Assembly: GCA_036274195.1 (NCBI GenBank)
Contig: DASUGD010000400.1
Coordinates: forward strand, 1-64,000
From: JAJKIV01 sp036274195
Lineage (GTDB): Bacteria; Gemmatimonadota; Gemmatimonadetes; Gemmatimonadales; Gemmatimonadaceae
Length of the DNA: 64,000 nucleotides
Direction: 5' to 3'
Every line of letters starts with the position of its first letter. The first letter of the stretch is position 1. A model generated the notes under the pieces. The model did no database searches and had not been told where the DNA came from. It saw only the letters and a program-made list of their open reading frames with translations. This document shows positions 37,036 to 45,073 of the stretch, one piece after another. The translations under genes and the position numbers were made by a program.

Positions 37036-37467
37036 TCAGGCATCCTCGGGATCCTCGAGACCCCAGAGCTTCGGCGACGCGAGCTCGACGCAATTGCCGG
37101 CAGGGTCGCGGACGTACAGCGACCGTCCCCCGCGCGGCCACGTCACCTCCGACTCGATGGTCACGCCCGCGGCCTCGAGTCGCACTCGCCATGCCGGCAT
37201 GTCCGTGTCCGGGACGGCGAATGCCACGTGGCCGGGACCTGTCGCTCCATGTGCGGGCACCAACGCGCCGCCAACGAGGGATGGCTCACAACTCGTGCGG
37301 GCAGGATTGAAGACGAGAAACATTCCTGTTCCGCATCGAAAGAACACATGCCTGCCTGGCATGGACGAATAGCGCTCGAGGCCGAGCACGTCGACGTAGA
37401 ACCGCTCGGCGGCGTCGAGATCGGTGGCGTAGAGGCAGGCTTCGAGAACTCGAGAGATGTTAGTCAT
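37036..37467 (-). CDS. Glyoxalase/VOC-family protein
   Basis: The 143-residue protein has two beta-alpha-beta-beta-beta modules. Module 1 contains EACLYATDLDAAERFYVDVL and GRHVFFRCGTGMFLVF; module 2 contains GPGHVAFAVPDTDMPAW, then GGRSLYVRDPAGNCVELA. The His of GHVAF and the Glu of CVELA are at metal-ligand positions. Family members include dioxygenases, glyoxalase I and fosfomycin/bleomycin resistance proteins; the substrate is not predictable. ATG 37467 was chosen; the longer frame runs through REP-like repeats. Confidence 0.88.
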   Translation of the reverse strand: MTNISRVLEACLYATDLDAAERFYVDVLGLERYSSMPGRHVFFRCGTGMFLVFNPARTSCEPSLVGGALVPAHGATGPGHVAFAVPDTDMPAWRVRLEAAGVTIESEVTWPRGGRSLYVRDPAGNCVELASPKLWGLEDPEDA

Positions 37468-37474
37468 GGTGAGC

Positions 37475-37605
37475 CGTCGAGCTCGGGTGTCAATCCGAGC
37501 GGAGGGAGGTATTGAAGTCCTCCCGGTAGAGGAACTGGCTCCTCGCTCGGGACGACGGCGATTCCTCGACTCGCTGTCGCTCGCTCGGAATGACAAAGGG
37601 TCTCA
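37475..37605. repeat. REP-like inverted-repeat region (CCGAGCG...CGCTCGG family)
   Basis: Imperfect complementary segments lie upstream of the glyoxalase gene: AATCCGAGCGGAGGGAGG, CTCCTCGCTCGGGACGAC, ATTCCTCGACTCG and TCGCTCGGAATGAC. The same vocabulary appears at 45573-45708 and 46847-46869. No gene is recognised in 37468-37663. Confidence 0.55.
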
Positions 37606-37663
37606 CAGCATTCTCACATCGTTCGAATGAGCCGGGCTGTGCAACTCCGACTAGATTGGGCCC

Positions 37664-40024
37664 ATGTTTTCGACGACGTTCCTGTTACTCCAGATGGCTG
37701 CCGCGCAGGGCGCAGCGCCGCCTGGTCAATCATACGATGGCGCGAGCCGTCCCGCCGTTCGTGTTCCGCGAGTTGCCAGTCCCACCGTCACGATCGATGG
37801 GTCCCTCAGTGAGCCTGTCTGGTCGCAGGCCGCGCGATTGACGGGCTTTCACCAGTACCAACCCATCGATGGCCGGCGGGCCGACGAACAGACCGAAGCG
37901 CGGGTCTTTTATTCGCATGATGCGATTTATTTCGGGGTGATCGCCAACGCGAAGAACCCGGCGTCCATCCGCGCCACCGTCGCGGACCGCGACAACCTGA
38001 GCAACGAAGACCGCATCACAGTCTACCTCGATACGTTCAACGATCATCGCCGGGCGTACTTCTTCGTCGTCAACCCGTTAGGCGCGCAGGGCGACGGCAT
38101 GCGGACCGAGGGCGCGGCGAGCGCGGGGAACATTTTCGGCGGCAACGTCGACTGGAACCCGGACTTTCGCTTCGAGTCCAAGGGGCAGCTCACCGACAGC
38201 GGCTACGTCGTCGAGCTTCGCATTCCGTTCAAGAGTTTGCGTTTCCCGTCGAGCGATCCACAGACGTGGAGCATCAACGTCGTGCGCGACGTGCAGGCCA
38301 CGGGGTTCGAGGACACGTGGACCGACGCACGACGGGCGACGGCGAGTTTCCTGAGCGAGGGTGGCTCGCTCACGGGCATCGAGCACATCGAGCGCGGGAT
38401 CACGACGGAGGTGCAGCCGTTCGTGACCGCGCAACTCAACGGTGAGCGAACGCCCGGCGGCACGTTCGACCGCGAGGACTTGAATCCTGACGCCGGGGTG
38501 AACCTCAAGGTCGCGCTCCCATCCGTGACGCTCGACGCGACGGTGAAGCCCGACTTCTCGCAGGTGGAGTCCGACGCGGGCCTGGTGACGGTGAACGAGC
38601 GCTTCGCACTCTTCTTCGCGGAGAAGCGCCCGTTCTTCCTCGAGGGGATCGAGCTGTTCAACACGCCGAACCAGCTCGTGTACACCCGGCAAATCGCGAC
38701 GCCGGTCGCGGGCGCGAAGGTGACCGGGAAGCTCGGCCCGGTCAGCGTCGCGTATCTCTCTGCGCTGGACGACACGCCATGTCCGAACACGACCATCGAC
38801 GGCGTCTCGACCAAGCAGAGCTGCGACCAGGCGCTGTTCAACGTCGCGCGATTGCGCCGTGATTTCGGAGGGAACTCGACGATCGCGCTGACGATGACGG
38901 ATCGGCGCGCGGGTGATACCACGAACACGGTGATCGCGAGCGACCTGCGATACGTGTTCGGCCGCATGTATTACTTCGAGACACAGTTCGGCGGCTCGTA
39001 CACGAAGGACCCGGCACTGCTCGGCACCTCGGAGGCGAAGACGTCGCCGGTGTGGAAGGCGGAGCTCGACCGAACGGGGCGAATCTGGGGATTCAACTAT
39101 CTCTTCAGCGGGCTCGGAACGGATTTCATCAGCCGCTCCGGGTTCGTGCCGCGGACCGGGATCATCACGCTGCACGGCTTCAATCGCTTCTCGTATTACG
39201 GCAAGCCCGGAGCCCGGCTCGAGAGCATCACGACGTTCTTCGGACCCACGCGGATCTGGCAGTACGACCACTTCGTGGCTGGCGACGCTTACGAGGGACA
39301 GGAGTCGATCACGAACATGTTCCGGCTGCGCGGCGGGTGGAACGGGTCGCTCAACGTGTCGCGGAACTTCTTCACGTTCGACTCCGCCGCGTACAACGGC
39401 CTGTACGTCGTCGGAGCTGACGGCCTGCAGCCGTACCTTCCGCCCGAGCCTCAAGCCACGGGCCTCTGGGATGCGTCGCTGACGGTCACGACGCCGACGT
39501 TTCACAAGTTCAACGCGACGACGACGATCGCGCGGAACGAGGTGGCGATCTTCGCCGAGGGGTCGACGGGGCAGGAGCTGCGGGCGACGGCGGGCCTGAC
39601 GATGCGGCCGACCAGGAGCGTGCGCAGCGAGGCAACGCTGACGTTCTCGCAGATCGACCGCGACTTCGACGGCTCCGAGTACGCGCGGACGGTGATTCCG
39701 CGTCTCAAGATCGAATACCAGCCCACGCGCGCGCTGTTCTTCCGCGTGGTGAGCCAGTATCAGGCGCAGCGGACGAGTGGGCTCCTCACACCGACGGGCG
39801 ACCAGATCTTCCTCCAGGATGGATCGCCCGTGACGAGCGGCGACGGCGGGACGCTGCAGACCGACTGGCTGGTGTCGTACGAGCCAACGCCGGGGACGGT
39901 AGCGTTCTTCGGGTATGGCGACACGCGGGACACGTTCGAGGCGGAGGACTCGGCGAAGTTCTCGGATCTCCGGCGCCGCCGCGACGGGTTTTTCGTGAAG
40001 CTCGCGTATCAGTGGAGGCGCTGA
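37664..40024 (+). CDS. DUF5916-type outer-membrane beta-barrel with CBM9-like N-terminal domain
   Basis: The 786-residue protein starts with a short signal (TTFLLLQMAAAQG). An N-terminal carbohydrate-binding family-9-like sandwich follows (VTIDGSLSEPVWSQA, YFGVIANAKNPAS). The DUF5916-type core comes next (YFFVVNPLGAQGDGM, FSQVESDAGLVTVNERF, FFAEKRPFFLEGIELF). Residues ~400-786 are alternating beta-strands with aromatic residues and terminate KLAYQWRR, as in outer-membrane barrels. Family members are common in Bacteroidota/Gemmatimonadota and of unknown function, probably in surface binding or export. It is monocistronic by position. No ribosome site stands out at ATG 37664. Confidence 0.85.
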   Translation: MFSTTFLLLQMAAAQGAAPPGQSYDGASRPAVRVPRVASPTVTIDGSLSEPVWSQAARLTGFHQYQPIDGRRADEQTEARVFYSHDAIYFGVIANAKNPASIRATVADRDNLSNEDRITVYLDTFNDHRRAYFFVVNPLGAQGDGMRTEGAASAGNIFGGNVDWNPDFRFESKGQLTDSGYVVELRIPFKSLRFPSSDPQTWSINVVRDVQATGFEDTWTDARRATASFLSEGGSLTGIEHIERGITTEVQPFVTAQLNGERTPGGTFDREDLNPDAGVNLKVALPSVTLDATVKPDFSQVESDAGLVTVNERFALFFAEKRPFFLEGIELFNTPNQLVYTRQIATPVAGAKVTGKLGPVSVAYLSALDDTPCPNTTIDGVSTKQSCDQALFNVARLRRDFGGNSTIALTMTDRRAGDTTNTVIASDLRYVFGRMYYFETQFGGSYTKDPALLGTSEAKTSPVWKAELDRTGRIWGFNYLFSGLGTDFISRSGFVPRTGIITLHGFNRFSYYGKPGARLESITTFFGPTRIWQYDHFVAGDAYEGQESITNMFRLRGGWNGSLNVSRNFFTFDSAAYNGLYVVGADGLQPYLPPEPQATGLWDASLTVTTPTFHKFNATTTIARNEVAIFAEGSTGQELRATAGLTMRPTRSVRSEATLTFSQIDRDFDGSEYARTVIPRLKIEYQPTRALFFRVVSQYQAQRTSGLLTPTGDQIFLQDGSPVTSGDGGTLQTDWLVSYEPTPGTVAFFGYGDTRDTFEAEDSAKFSDLRRRRDGFFVKLAYQWRR

Positions 40025-40230
40025 GCCGCGTGCGCCACGCACGCGGGTGGCAGCTGCTGCACCGCTGGAGCGAGCGGCGCCGAGGCGCGACCCAGGGCCG
40101 CGCCGCCTAACGCGCCGAGCCCGACATAGGCGAGATCGATCACGAAGGCGAGGCGGAAGGAGAACTCGGTGAGCTCTCCTCCCAACTGGCGGTGAGCGCG
40201 GATGGCGAGCTCAATCAGGCGAGCCGGCAT
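40009..40230 (-). CDS. Possible small membrane protein (uncertain)
   Basis: A 73-residue frame starts at ATG 40230 with GAGG about 9 nt upstream. It encodes a hydrophobic stretch (FVIDLAYVGLGALGGAALG). It overlaps the end of the DUF5916 gene by 16 bp and contains one CGTTAGGC octamer. The rest of 40025-40317 holds only a REP-like fragment (40243-40283). It could be chance; no family is recognised. Confidence 0.3.
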   Translation of the reverse strand: MPARLIELAIRAHRQLGGELTEFSFRLAFVIDLAYVGLGALGGAALGRASAPLAPAVQQLPPACVAHAAQRLH

Positions 40231-40317
40231 GGTGACCTCGAGTGCGGTGTGAATCGGGAACTCTCCCTTCTCTCTCGAATGACACCAGCCTGTTACCCGC
40301 GTGCAGCGCCTAACGGC

Positions 40318-41061
40318 TCACTGCACCGAGCGATCCCCGTGCGTGCACCAGCGCAGCAGGACCGTGCCGAGCACGAGCGACGGGTCCCGCGGGATCACGA
40401 TCGGTGGGTAGTCGGGATTGAGTGAGGCGAGCTCCACGCGCGAGCCCGCGACGCCGCCTACCCGTTTCACGACGTAGCCGCCGTCGGGGATGCGTGCCAC
40501 GATCACCGCATCGGGCACGATCTCGTCGCCCAGCTTCACGAGGATCGTGTCGCCATCGTGAAGGAGGGGCACCATGCTGTCACCGGTGACCCTGAGCGCG
40601 ACGTACTTCCCATCGGGCGCGCTCTCCGGCAGTGGGATCCAACGGTCGCACGGCTCGTCCCAGAGCTCACGCCCCACGCCGGCGGCCACCGAGAGGTCCA
40701 TGGCCGGGGCATGCCTAACGCGCGCAGCGGCGGCTACCACCTGCGCGAGCGTGCCCTCCTCCCAGGCCGGCGCCATCTCCGGCTCGGCCGCGACCTCCCG
40801 CACGCGCGACCGCTCCACGGCGCGCCGAGCGAGCACGTCGCGCACGAAGCGGTCGGCGTTGGCCTCGAGCCGGTATCGCTCCGCGACGGACAGCGTTGCC
40901 CGGGCCTCGCGCGCATACCACTCGACGAACGCGGTCTCGGCGGGATCCAGGGGGTCGAGCTTCCGCATCGCGCGGTCGCCGCCAATGCGTACGAGCAGGT
41001 CCTTCGTGCGCTCCAGTCCCGCACGCTCTCCGGCGCTCAGGGATTCGTTGTCGTAGGTCAC
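40318..41061 (-). CDS. LexA/UmuD-type S24 autoprotease without HTH
   Basis: The 247-residue protein has a C-terminal S24 peptidase domain with the LexA catalytic layout. Residues 125-128 read VAAG, matching the Ala-Gly cleavage site of E. coli LexA. Ser162 lies in VTGDSMVPLLHDGD and Lys199 in YVVKRVGG. Gly128 to Ser162 is 34 residues and Ser162 to Lys199 is 37, identical to LexA G85-S119-K156. The N-terminal ~120 residues are helical and charged (GERAGLERTKDLLVRIGGD, AETAFVEWYAREARATL) with no winged HTH visible. GTG 41061 overlaps the sigma-factor stop (GTGA) and has GGAGAGG upstream. It may be a self-cleaving regulator of the coupled sigma factor; that role is inference. Confidence 0.85.
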   Translation of the reverse strand: MTYDNESLSAGERAGLERTKDLLVRIGGDRAMRKLDPLDPAETAFVEWYAREARATLSVAERYRLEANADRFVRDVLARRAVERSRVREVAAEPEMAPAWEEGTLAQVVAAAARVRHAPAMDLSVAAGVGRELWDEPCDRWIPLPESAPDGKYVALRVTGDSMVPLLHDGDTILVKLGDEIVPDAVIVARIPDGGYVVKRVGGVAGSRVELASLNPDYPPIVIPRDPSLVLGTVLLRWCTHGDRSVQ

Positions 41062-41852
41062 TGGTCCTCTCCTTCCTTTCGAGGCTTGCGGCCGGCGCCG
41101 CGCCGGCTCCGTTCGGGTCCGCCAGTGGCCCGTGAGCCCTCGACGGCTCGGCGTGCGCGCTCGGACAGACCGCTCCGCCGGAAGAACTCGTAGAGTTCCT
41201 GGCGTTCGCCGGGCCGCCACGGCCCCGCATCGCGAAGCGCCAGCTCGATGAGCCGCTCGCGCAGGCGCAGCACGCGCACGCGTGCCGCGTTGTGCGTGAT
41301 CCCGAGCCACTCGGCGATGAGTCGCTGCGGGATGGACGCGCTCACCCAGCGCAGCATCTGTCGCTCGTCATCGGTGATACCGGCGTCGATGACCCGCGAG
41401 AGGCGCTCGAGCACGGGCGAAAGCGGCGGCGCTTCCGCAGCCGGTCCGGCGCTCGCGCGGATCGACGCCTCGGAGACGACCTCGCGCACGACGCGCTCGC
41501 CGTCGCTGAGCCACGCCGCGGCAGTTCCGGTCGCGGTGCGGCGGCGTGTCGCACGACGATCGTTGGCGAGGCGATGACGGAACATCGCGACGAGGTAGCC
41601 TGTGAGGTTCGCTGGAGCGGCAGCGGTGGGCTGCATGAGGTGTATGGCGGCATCGCTCAGGCAGTCGGTGACCGCGTCGTCGCGGAGCGCGGGCTGGAGG
41701 TGGACCTGGCGAGCGAGCTTCCACAGCGCGGGCGTGAAGCGACGGTAGAACTCGCGAATGGCGAGCGCCTCGTCGTGTCGCATCCGCTGCAGTAACTCCT
41801 GATCGCTCCACGACTCGGCGCTCGCCTCATCCGCTCGTCTTTCGATTCGCAT
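41058..41852 (-). CDS. ECF-like RNA polymerase sigma factor
   Basis: The 264-residue protein has a sigma region-2-like segment (SDQELLQRMRHDEALAIREF, then LTGYLVAMFRHRLANDRRA) and a region-4-like HTH (ERQMLRWVSASIPQRLIAEW, then NAARVRVLRLRERL). An ~45-residue basic tail follows (RRSGLSERARRAVEG, GRKPRKEGEDQ), longer than usual for ECF factors. It would direct RNA polymerase to a dedicated promoter set. ATG 41852 is preceded by GGGAGCG; a longer frame to 41972 is less likely. The stop codon overlaps the start of the LexA-type protease, so the two proteins are made together. A 97-bp gap separates it from the ssDNA-annealing-like gene on the same strand. Confidence 0.82.
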   Translation of the reverse strand: MRIERRADEASAESWSDQELLQRMRHDEALAIREFYRRFTPALWKLARQVHLQPALRDDAVTDCLSDAAIHLMQPTAAAPANLTGYLVAMFRHRLANDRRATRRRTATGTAAAWLSDGERVVREVVSEASIRASAGPAAEAPPLSPVLERLSRVIDAGITDDERQMLRWVSASIPQRLIAEWLGITHNAARVRVLRLRERLIELALRDAGPWRPGERQELYEFFRRSGLSERARRAVEGSRATGGPERSRRGAGRKPRKEGEDQ

Positions 41853-41949
41853 CGCTCCCGTACGGCCCCGTGACCCGACAAGCTCCTCGAATCCATGCAC
41901 CCTTCGTCTGGGTCGGCCCAACGCCTCCGTGAGACATGACACCGGAGTG

Positions 41950-42564
41950 TTACAGCCTGAGACGGAGGGCATGGCGAGAGGCGACCCACGAGCGCAGCAG
42001 GCGCTCCACGCGGTCCACTGTCGCTTCGCTCACCGCCGGCCGCATGAGGGTCTCGCGGAGGCGGCGCGTCCGGCACGGCGTGAGCCCGGCGCGCTGCGCG
42101 ACGGCCAGCAGGTCGAGTGCGTCCATCACGCGGTCGGCGTTTCGCTGCACCGCGACTCCAGTCGGCGGGCCGGTTGCCGTTAGGCGTCGTGGCGATGCCT
42201 CCGATACGCGCAGCGCCCGCTCGCGGTTGGCCTTGCGCATCTCCTCGCGACTGGGGCGCTGTGACGACGCCGTGAGGCCGAGGTTCGCGAGGGCGCGGCC
42301 GATAGCCGAGGTCTCGGTGTTCTCGAGGCAGGCGACGGTGTTGACGTCGCCGTCACCGATTCGCTCCGACGCGAGCCCCGTCGCCGACGGTCGCTCCTCC
42401 TCGATCGACCGAAAGACGAACGCCTGCACGGTGATTTCGCGCTCGGTCCGCGAGACGAGCCGCGTGACGATCCGGCCCGTTGGGAAGCGCGCGTAAAACA
42501 GGGTGATGCGGTCGGCGACCGGCGCGTACTCCCCGACATCGAACAGCAGCTCGTGTTTCGGCAC
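41950..42564 (-). CDS. Phage-type ssDNA-annealing-like protein (ERF-related?)
   Basis: The 204-residue protein carries ENTETSAIGRALANLGL (residues 81-97). This closely matches the ENxETSAxGRALAxLG signature of many phage and plasmid proteins annotated as ERF-like or unknown. Around it lie ITVQAFVFRSIEEERPSATG and an acidic DGDVNT loop. The C-terminal ~60 residues are helical and Arg-rich. GTG 42564 is chosen: GGAGGACCA precedes it, the same leader style (GGACCAGTG) as the protease gene 1.5 kb downstream. If it anneals single-stranded DNA, the neighbouring LexA-type protease and sigma factor would fit a DNA-damage or recombination response. The family assignment is tentative. Confidence 0.55.
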   Translation of the reverse strand: MPKHELLFDVGEYAPVADRITLFYARFPTGRIVTRLVSRTEREITVQAFVFRSIEEERPSATGLASERIGDGDVNTVACLENTETSAIGRALANLGLTASSQRPSREEMRKANRERALRVSEASPRRLTATGPPTGVAVQRNADRVMDALDLLAVAQRAGLTPCRTRRLRETLMRPAVSEATVDRVERLLRSWVASRHALRLRL

Positions 42565-42609
42565 TGGTCCTCCCGTCGCTGCGCCGGCGCGAGCGGCGAC
42601 GGCGGGAGG

Positions 42610-42681
42610 CATACATTAAGCCGAATAAACACCGAACACAAGGCCCAGCTGCGACTGGCGAATTGCTCGGCTTAGTGTATG
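42610..42681. promoter_or_regulatory. AT-rich inverted repeat upstream of the ssDNA-annealing-like gene
   Basis: CATACATTAAGCCGA (42610-42624) is mirrored, with one mismatch, by TCGGCTTAGTGTATG (42667-42681). Between them on the minus strand is a direct repeat GTTCGG-TGTTTA-TTCGG (42621-42637), resembling a GTTC-N7-GTTC operator with one mismatch. The region is distinctly AT-richer than its surroundings and is the likely promoter/operator of the 42564 to 40318 gene cluster. Confidence 0.45.
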
Positions 42682-42685
42682 TGTC

Positions 42686-43576
42686 TCAACTCGTTACGCT
42701 CTCGAAGCCGACATCGCAGATGTGAACTTCCGGGTCCGCCCTGAATCGCATCGGCAACGACCCCTGCCCGATCCCTCGACTCACCAACAGGATCCGCTCA
42801 CCCGGACTTCCGAGCTCGAACAACCCACCGTCGAGGTAGCGCTGACTGAGCGGCCCTTTGACGCCGATGAGCGACCTGCCGCCCGGCAACACGAACTGCC
42901 CGCCGTGCACGTGTCCGGTGAACGTCACCGCGAACGGCTCGTCGCCTAACGCCGTCAGCCCGTCCGGCGAGTGCATGAGGACCAGCCGTATCCCATCCGC
43001 CCCGGCGAGCGCGCACCGGCCGTCCGGTGTTCCCTGCTCGGTGTTGTCGAGGCCACACACCCAGAGCCGATCATAGGGCGCGGCCAGCCGAACGTTCTCG
43101 TTCACGAGCGTGCGCACGCCGATCGTCTGGAGGCGCTGCACGAGCCACGCGTCGTCGGCTATCAGGTCGTGGTTGCCAAGCACCGCGAACCTGCCTAACG
43201 GCGCGTCGATCTGGTCGATCGCCTCCAGCACACCCTCCACATGCCGCGCGTGGAACGACACGAAGTCCCCGCCGAGAAGCAGCACCTGCGGCTTCGCCTC
43301 GGCGAGCAACCGACACGCGCGACGGATCGTAGCGGGATGCGTGCCGGGTCCGCCATGCAGGTCCGACGCGAAGGCGATCCGAAGCGGCGGAATGGGCGCG
43401 CCCTCGTTCGCGACCATGAGCCGATGCGTCGTCAGGTGGAGCTGCCCCTGCAGGCCGAGCGGTTTCGCGAGCCACGATGGCCATCCGCCGGCGTAAAGCA
43501 TGTCGTAGAGCCGTTCCATCCGCCGCTTCTTCGCGGAGAGGCGCAGCGCACGGCCGAACCGCCGGGGCCCAGGCAC
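42686..43576 (-). CDS. Calcineurin-like metallophosphoesterase
   Basis: The 296-residue protein has all five metallophosphoesterase blocks: FASDLHGG, LLGGDFVS, VLGNHDLIADD, LVLMHSP and FTGHVHGGQ. These bind two metal ions for hydrolysis of phospho-mono- or diesters. Members close to this layout act on lipid-linked UDP-sugars or nucleotides; the substrate is unknown. Position 43576 is a GTG directly abutting the stop of the FAD oxidoreductase gene. ATG 43519 (MERLYDML) is an alternative start, preceded by GAAGAAGCGG. It is the last gene of the cytochrome c, oxidoreductase, phosphoesterase run. Confidence 0.88.
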   Translation of the reverse strand: MPGPRRFGRALRLSAKKRRMERLYDMLYAGGWPSWLAKPLGLQGQLHLTTHRLMVANEGAPIPPLRIAFASDLHGGPGTHPATIRRACRLLAEAKPQVLLLGGDFVSFHARHVEGVLEAIDQIDAPLGRFAVLGNHDLIADDAWLVQRLQTIGVRTLVNENVRLAAPYDRLWVCGLDNTEQGTPDGRCALAGADGIRLVLMHSPDGLTALGDEPFAVTFTGHVHGGQFVLPGGRSLIGVKGPLSQRYLDGGLFELGSPGERILLVSRGIGQGSLPMRFRADPEVHICDVGFESVTS

Positions 43577-45052
43577 CTATCGAAGCGAAGGTCTCTTGGC
43601 TGGCGCGTCGGGTTTCGGCGCCGGGGCGTGCTGTTCCGGGATCACGCGCTTCGCCGAATCGGCCTTCGCGGAATCGGCTTTCATCTTCGCGACCGAGTCG
43701 GCACGGGCCTTCACGCGCGCGGAGTCCGCGGCCGTCCGCGGCGGCTCCTCGAACTCCTCCTTCGGAATCCGGAACGCCTTCGCGATCGCGGGGTCGCCCT
43801 CGATGCCCATCACGCGCCTGGCGGTGTAGTCGCCCACCACCGGACCGAACTTGAACCCCTCGGCCGACCCGCCACCGGCGATCCATACATTCGACCACTC
43901 GGGGTGTGTGTCGATGTAGAAGTTTCGCGTGACGGAGAGCTCGTAGTGGCACGAGCGCGTCTCGAGCAGCGGGGCGTCGATGAGCAGCGGGAAGCGGTCG
44001 ATGAGAAACTGGCGCGGCCGAGAGAAGTTACTCGGGTCGATCCAGCGCTGGCTCGTGTCAGGGTCGGTCTGCGTCCCGCCGCCCACACGCACGCGGAACC
44101 CGCGTGCATCGTTAGGCAGCGCGGGCCAGCCGGTGATGCCGGGGAAGTTGAAGCTCGGCATGTTCGGCGCGACCCACCGGTTGTCGCCGATCGGCGTGCC
44201 GTAGTAGTAGACGTTCCCCATCGGTGTCCGGAGCCGGGTGCGGAGGAACTCGGGGAACAGCTTCCACAGCCATGGGCCGCACGCGAAAACGAACTTCTCC
44301 GCCTGGAGCGTCTCACCGCTCGAGAGCGCGATGTCCTGCAGCCGATCACCGTTCGCGAGCGACGGGAGCGCCCGCGCCACGACCATCTTCCCGCCGTTGT
44401 GCTGGAAGGATTCGGCCACCCGCTCACACGACCGGCGCGCGCGCACGACGCCCGCCGCCGGCTCGTACAGGATGGCGCCGATACCCTGGAGATCGATCTG
44501 CGGGTAATGCGACCGGACGTCGTTAGGCTCGAGCACCTCGTACCTGACGCCCACGGTGTCCCAGTTCTTCCGCGTGTCCTTCATGAAGGGCTCCCAGTCC
44601 TTGCGGAAGATCAGGTCACCCGTGGTGTAGAAGACGCGCTCCTTCGTGCGCGAGAACTCCTCGTCCCACGCCTTCCACCGCTCCATCGCCTGCGTTGCCC
44701 ACCGCGCCCAGAGGACCCCGTGCGGCCGGTCGCCGTACGAGCTGCGCACGCCGCGCGTCTCCTCGCCCGATGTCGATCGCGAGTTGCCCGGCCCCCACGT
44801 GTCGATGAGCGTGACGCGCGCGCCCATCTTCCGGAGGTGATAGGCGGTCCAGCCGCCGAAGGCACCAGCGCCTATGACGGCGATGTCGGGAGACTTCCGG
44901 CCGATGACCGCAGGAGCGCGCCGCGCCGTGGGCTGCCGGGCGATCGCCTTCGCACTTGACGCGGCGGCGACGAGCAATCCCGTCTGGGCGCCGGCGACTT
45001 TGAGAAAGCTTCTCCGGTCGAGGGTGTTCTTACTGTCGTCGTCCTTCGTCAC
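43577..45052 (-). CDS. Tat-exported FAD-dependent oxidoreductase (DAO family)
   Basis: The 491-residue protein has a twin-arginine signal (LDRRSFLKVAG), so it is exported folded with its cofactor. The FAD-binding Rossmann motif is DIAVIGAGAFGGWTAYHL. The remaining DAO-family blocks include TRGVRSSYGD, FACGPWLWK and a C-terminal VWIAGGGSAEGFKFGP, as in sarcosine/amino-acid oxidases. The last ~60 residues are an unusual low-complexity tail (PPRTAADSARVKARADSV, then KMKADSAKADSAKR, then Pro/Ala). It may interact with the adjacent cytochrome c as electron acceptor: the cytochrome gene lies 21 bp upstream. Substrate is unknown; a periplasmic amine or amino-acid dehydrogenase is the simplest proposal. 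Confidence 0.88.
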   Translation of the reverse strand: MTKDDDSKNTLDRRSFLKVAGAQTGLLVAAASSAKAIARQPTARRAPAVIGRKSPDIAVIGAGAFGGWTAYHLRKMGARVTLIDTWGPGNSRSTSGEETRGVRSSYGDRPHGVLWARWATQAMERWKAWDEEFSRTKERVFYTTGDLIFRKDWEPFMKDTRKNWDTVGVRYEVLEPNDVRSHYPQIDLQGIGAILYEPAAGVVRARRSCERVAESFQHNGGKMVVARALPSLANGDRLQDIALSSGETLQAEKFVFACGPWLWKLFPEFLRTRLRTPMGNVYYYGTPIGDNRWVAPNMPSFNFPGITGWPALPNDARGFRVRVGGGTQTDPDTSQRWIDPSNFSRPRQFLIDRFPLLIDAPLLETRSCHYELSVTRNFYIDTHPEWSNVWIAGGGSAEGFKFGPVVGDYTARRVMGIEGDPAIAKAFRIPKEEFEEPPRTAADSARVKARADSVAKMKADSAKADSAKRVIPEQHAPAPKPDAPAKRPSLR

Positions 45053-45073
45053 GCGGAGAGGAAGAGCGGGCGA

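Noticed and set aside
38078..40042. Minus-strand frame of 654 codons opposite the DUF5916 barrel
   Set aside because: It is very Arg/His-rich with no domains; it mirrors codon bias of the real + strand gene.
40318..42685. Interpretation of the sigma/S24/annealing genes as a prophage
   Set aside because: No structural, integrase or lysis genes lie nearby, and neighbours on both sides are ordinary chromosomal genes carrying the same octamer.
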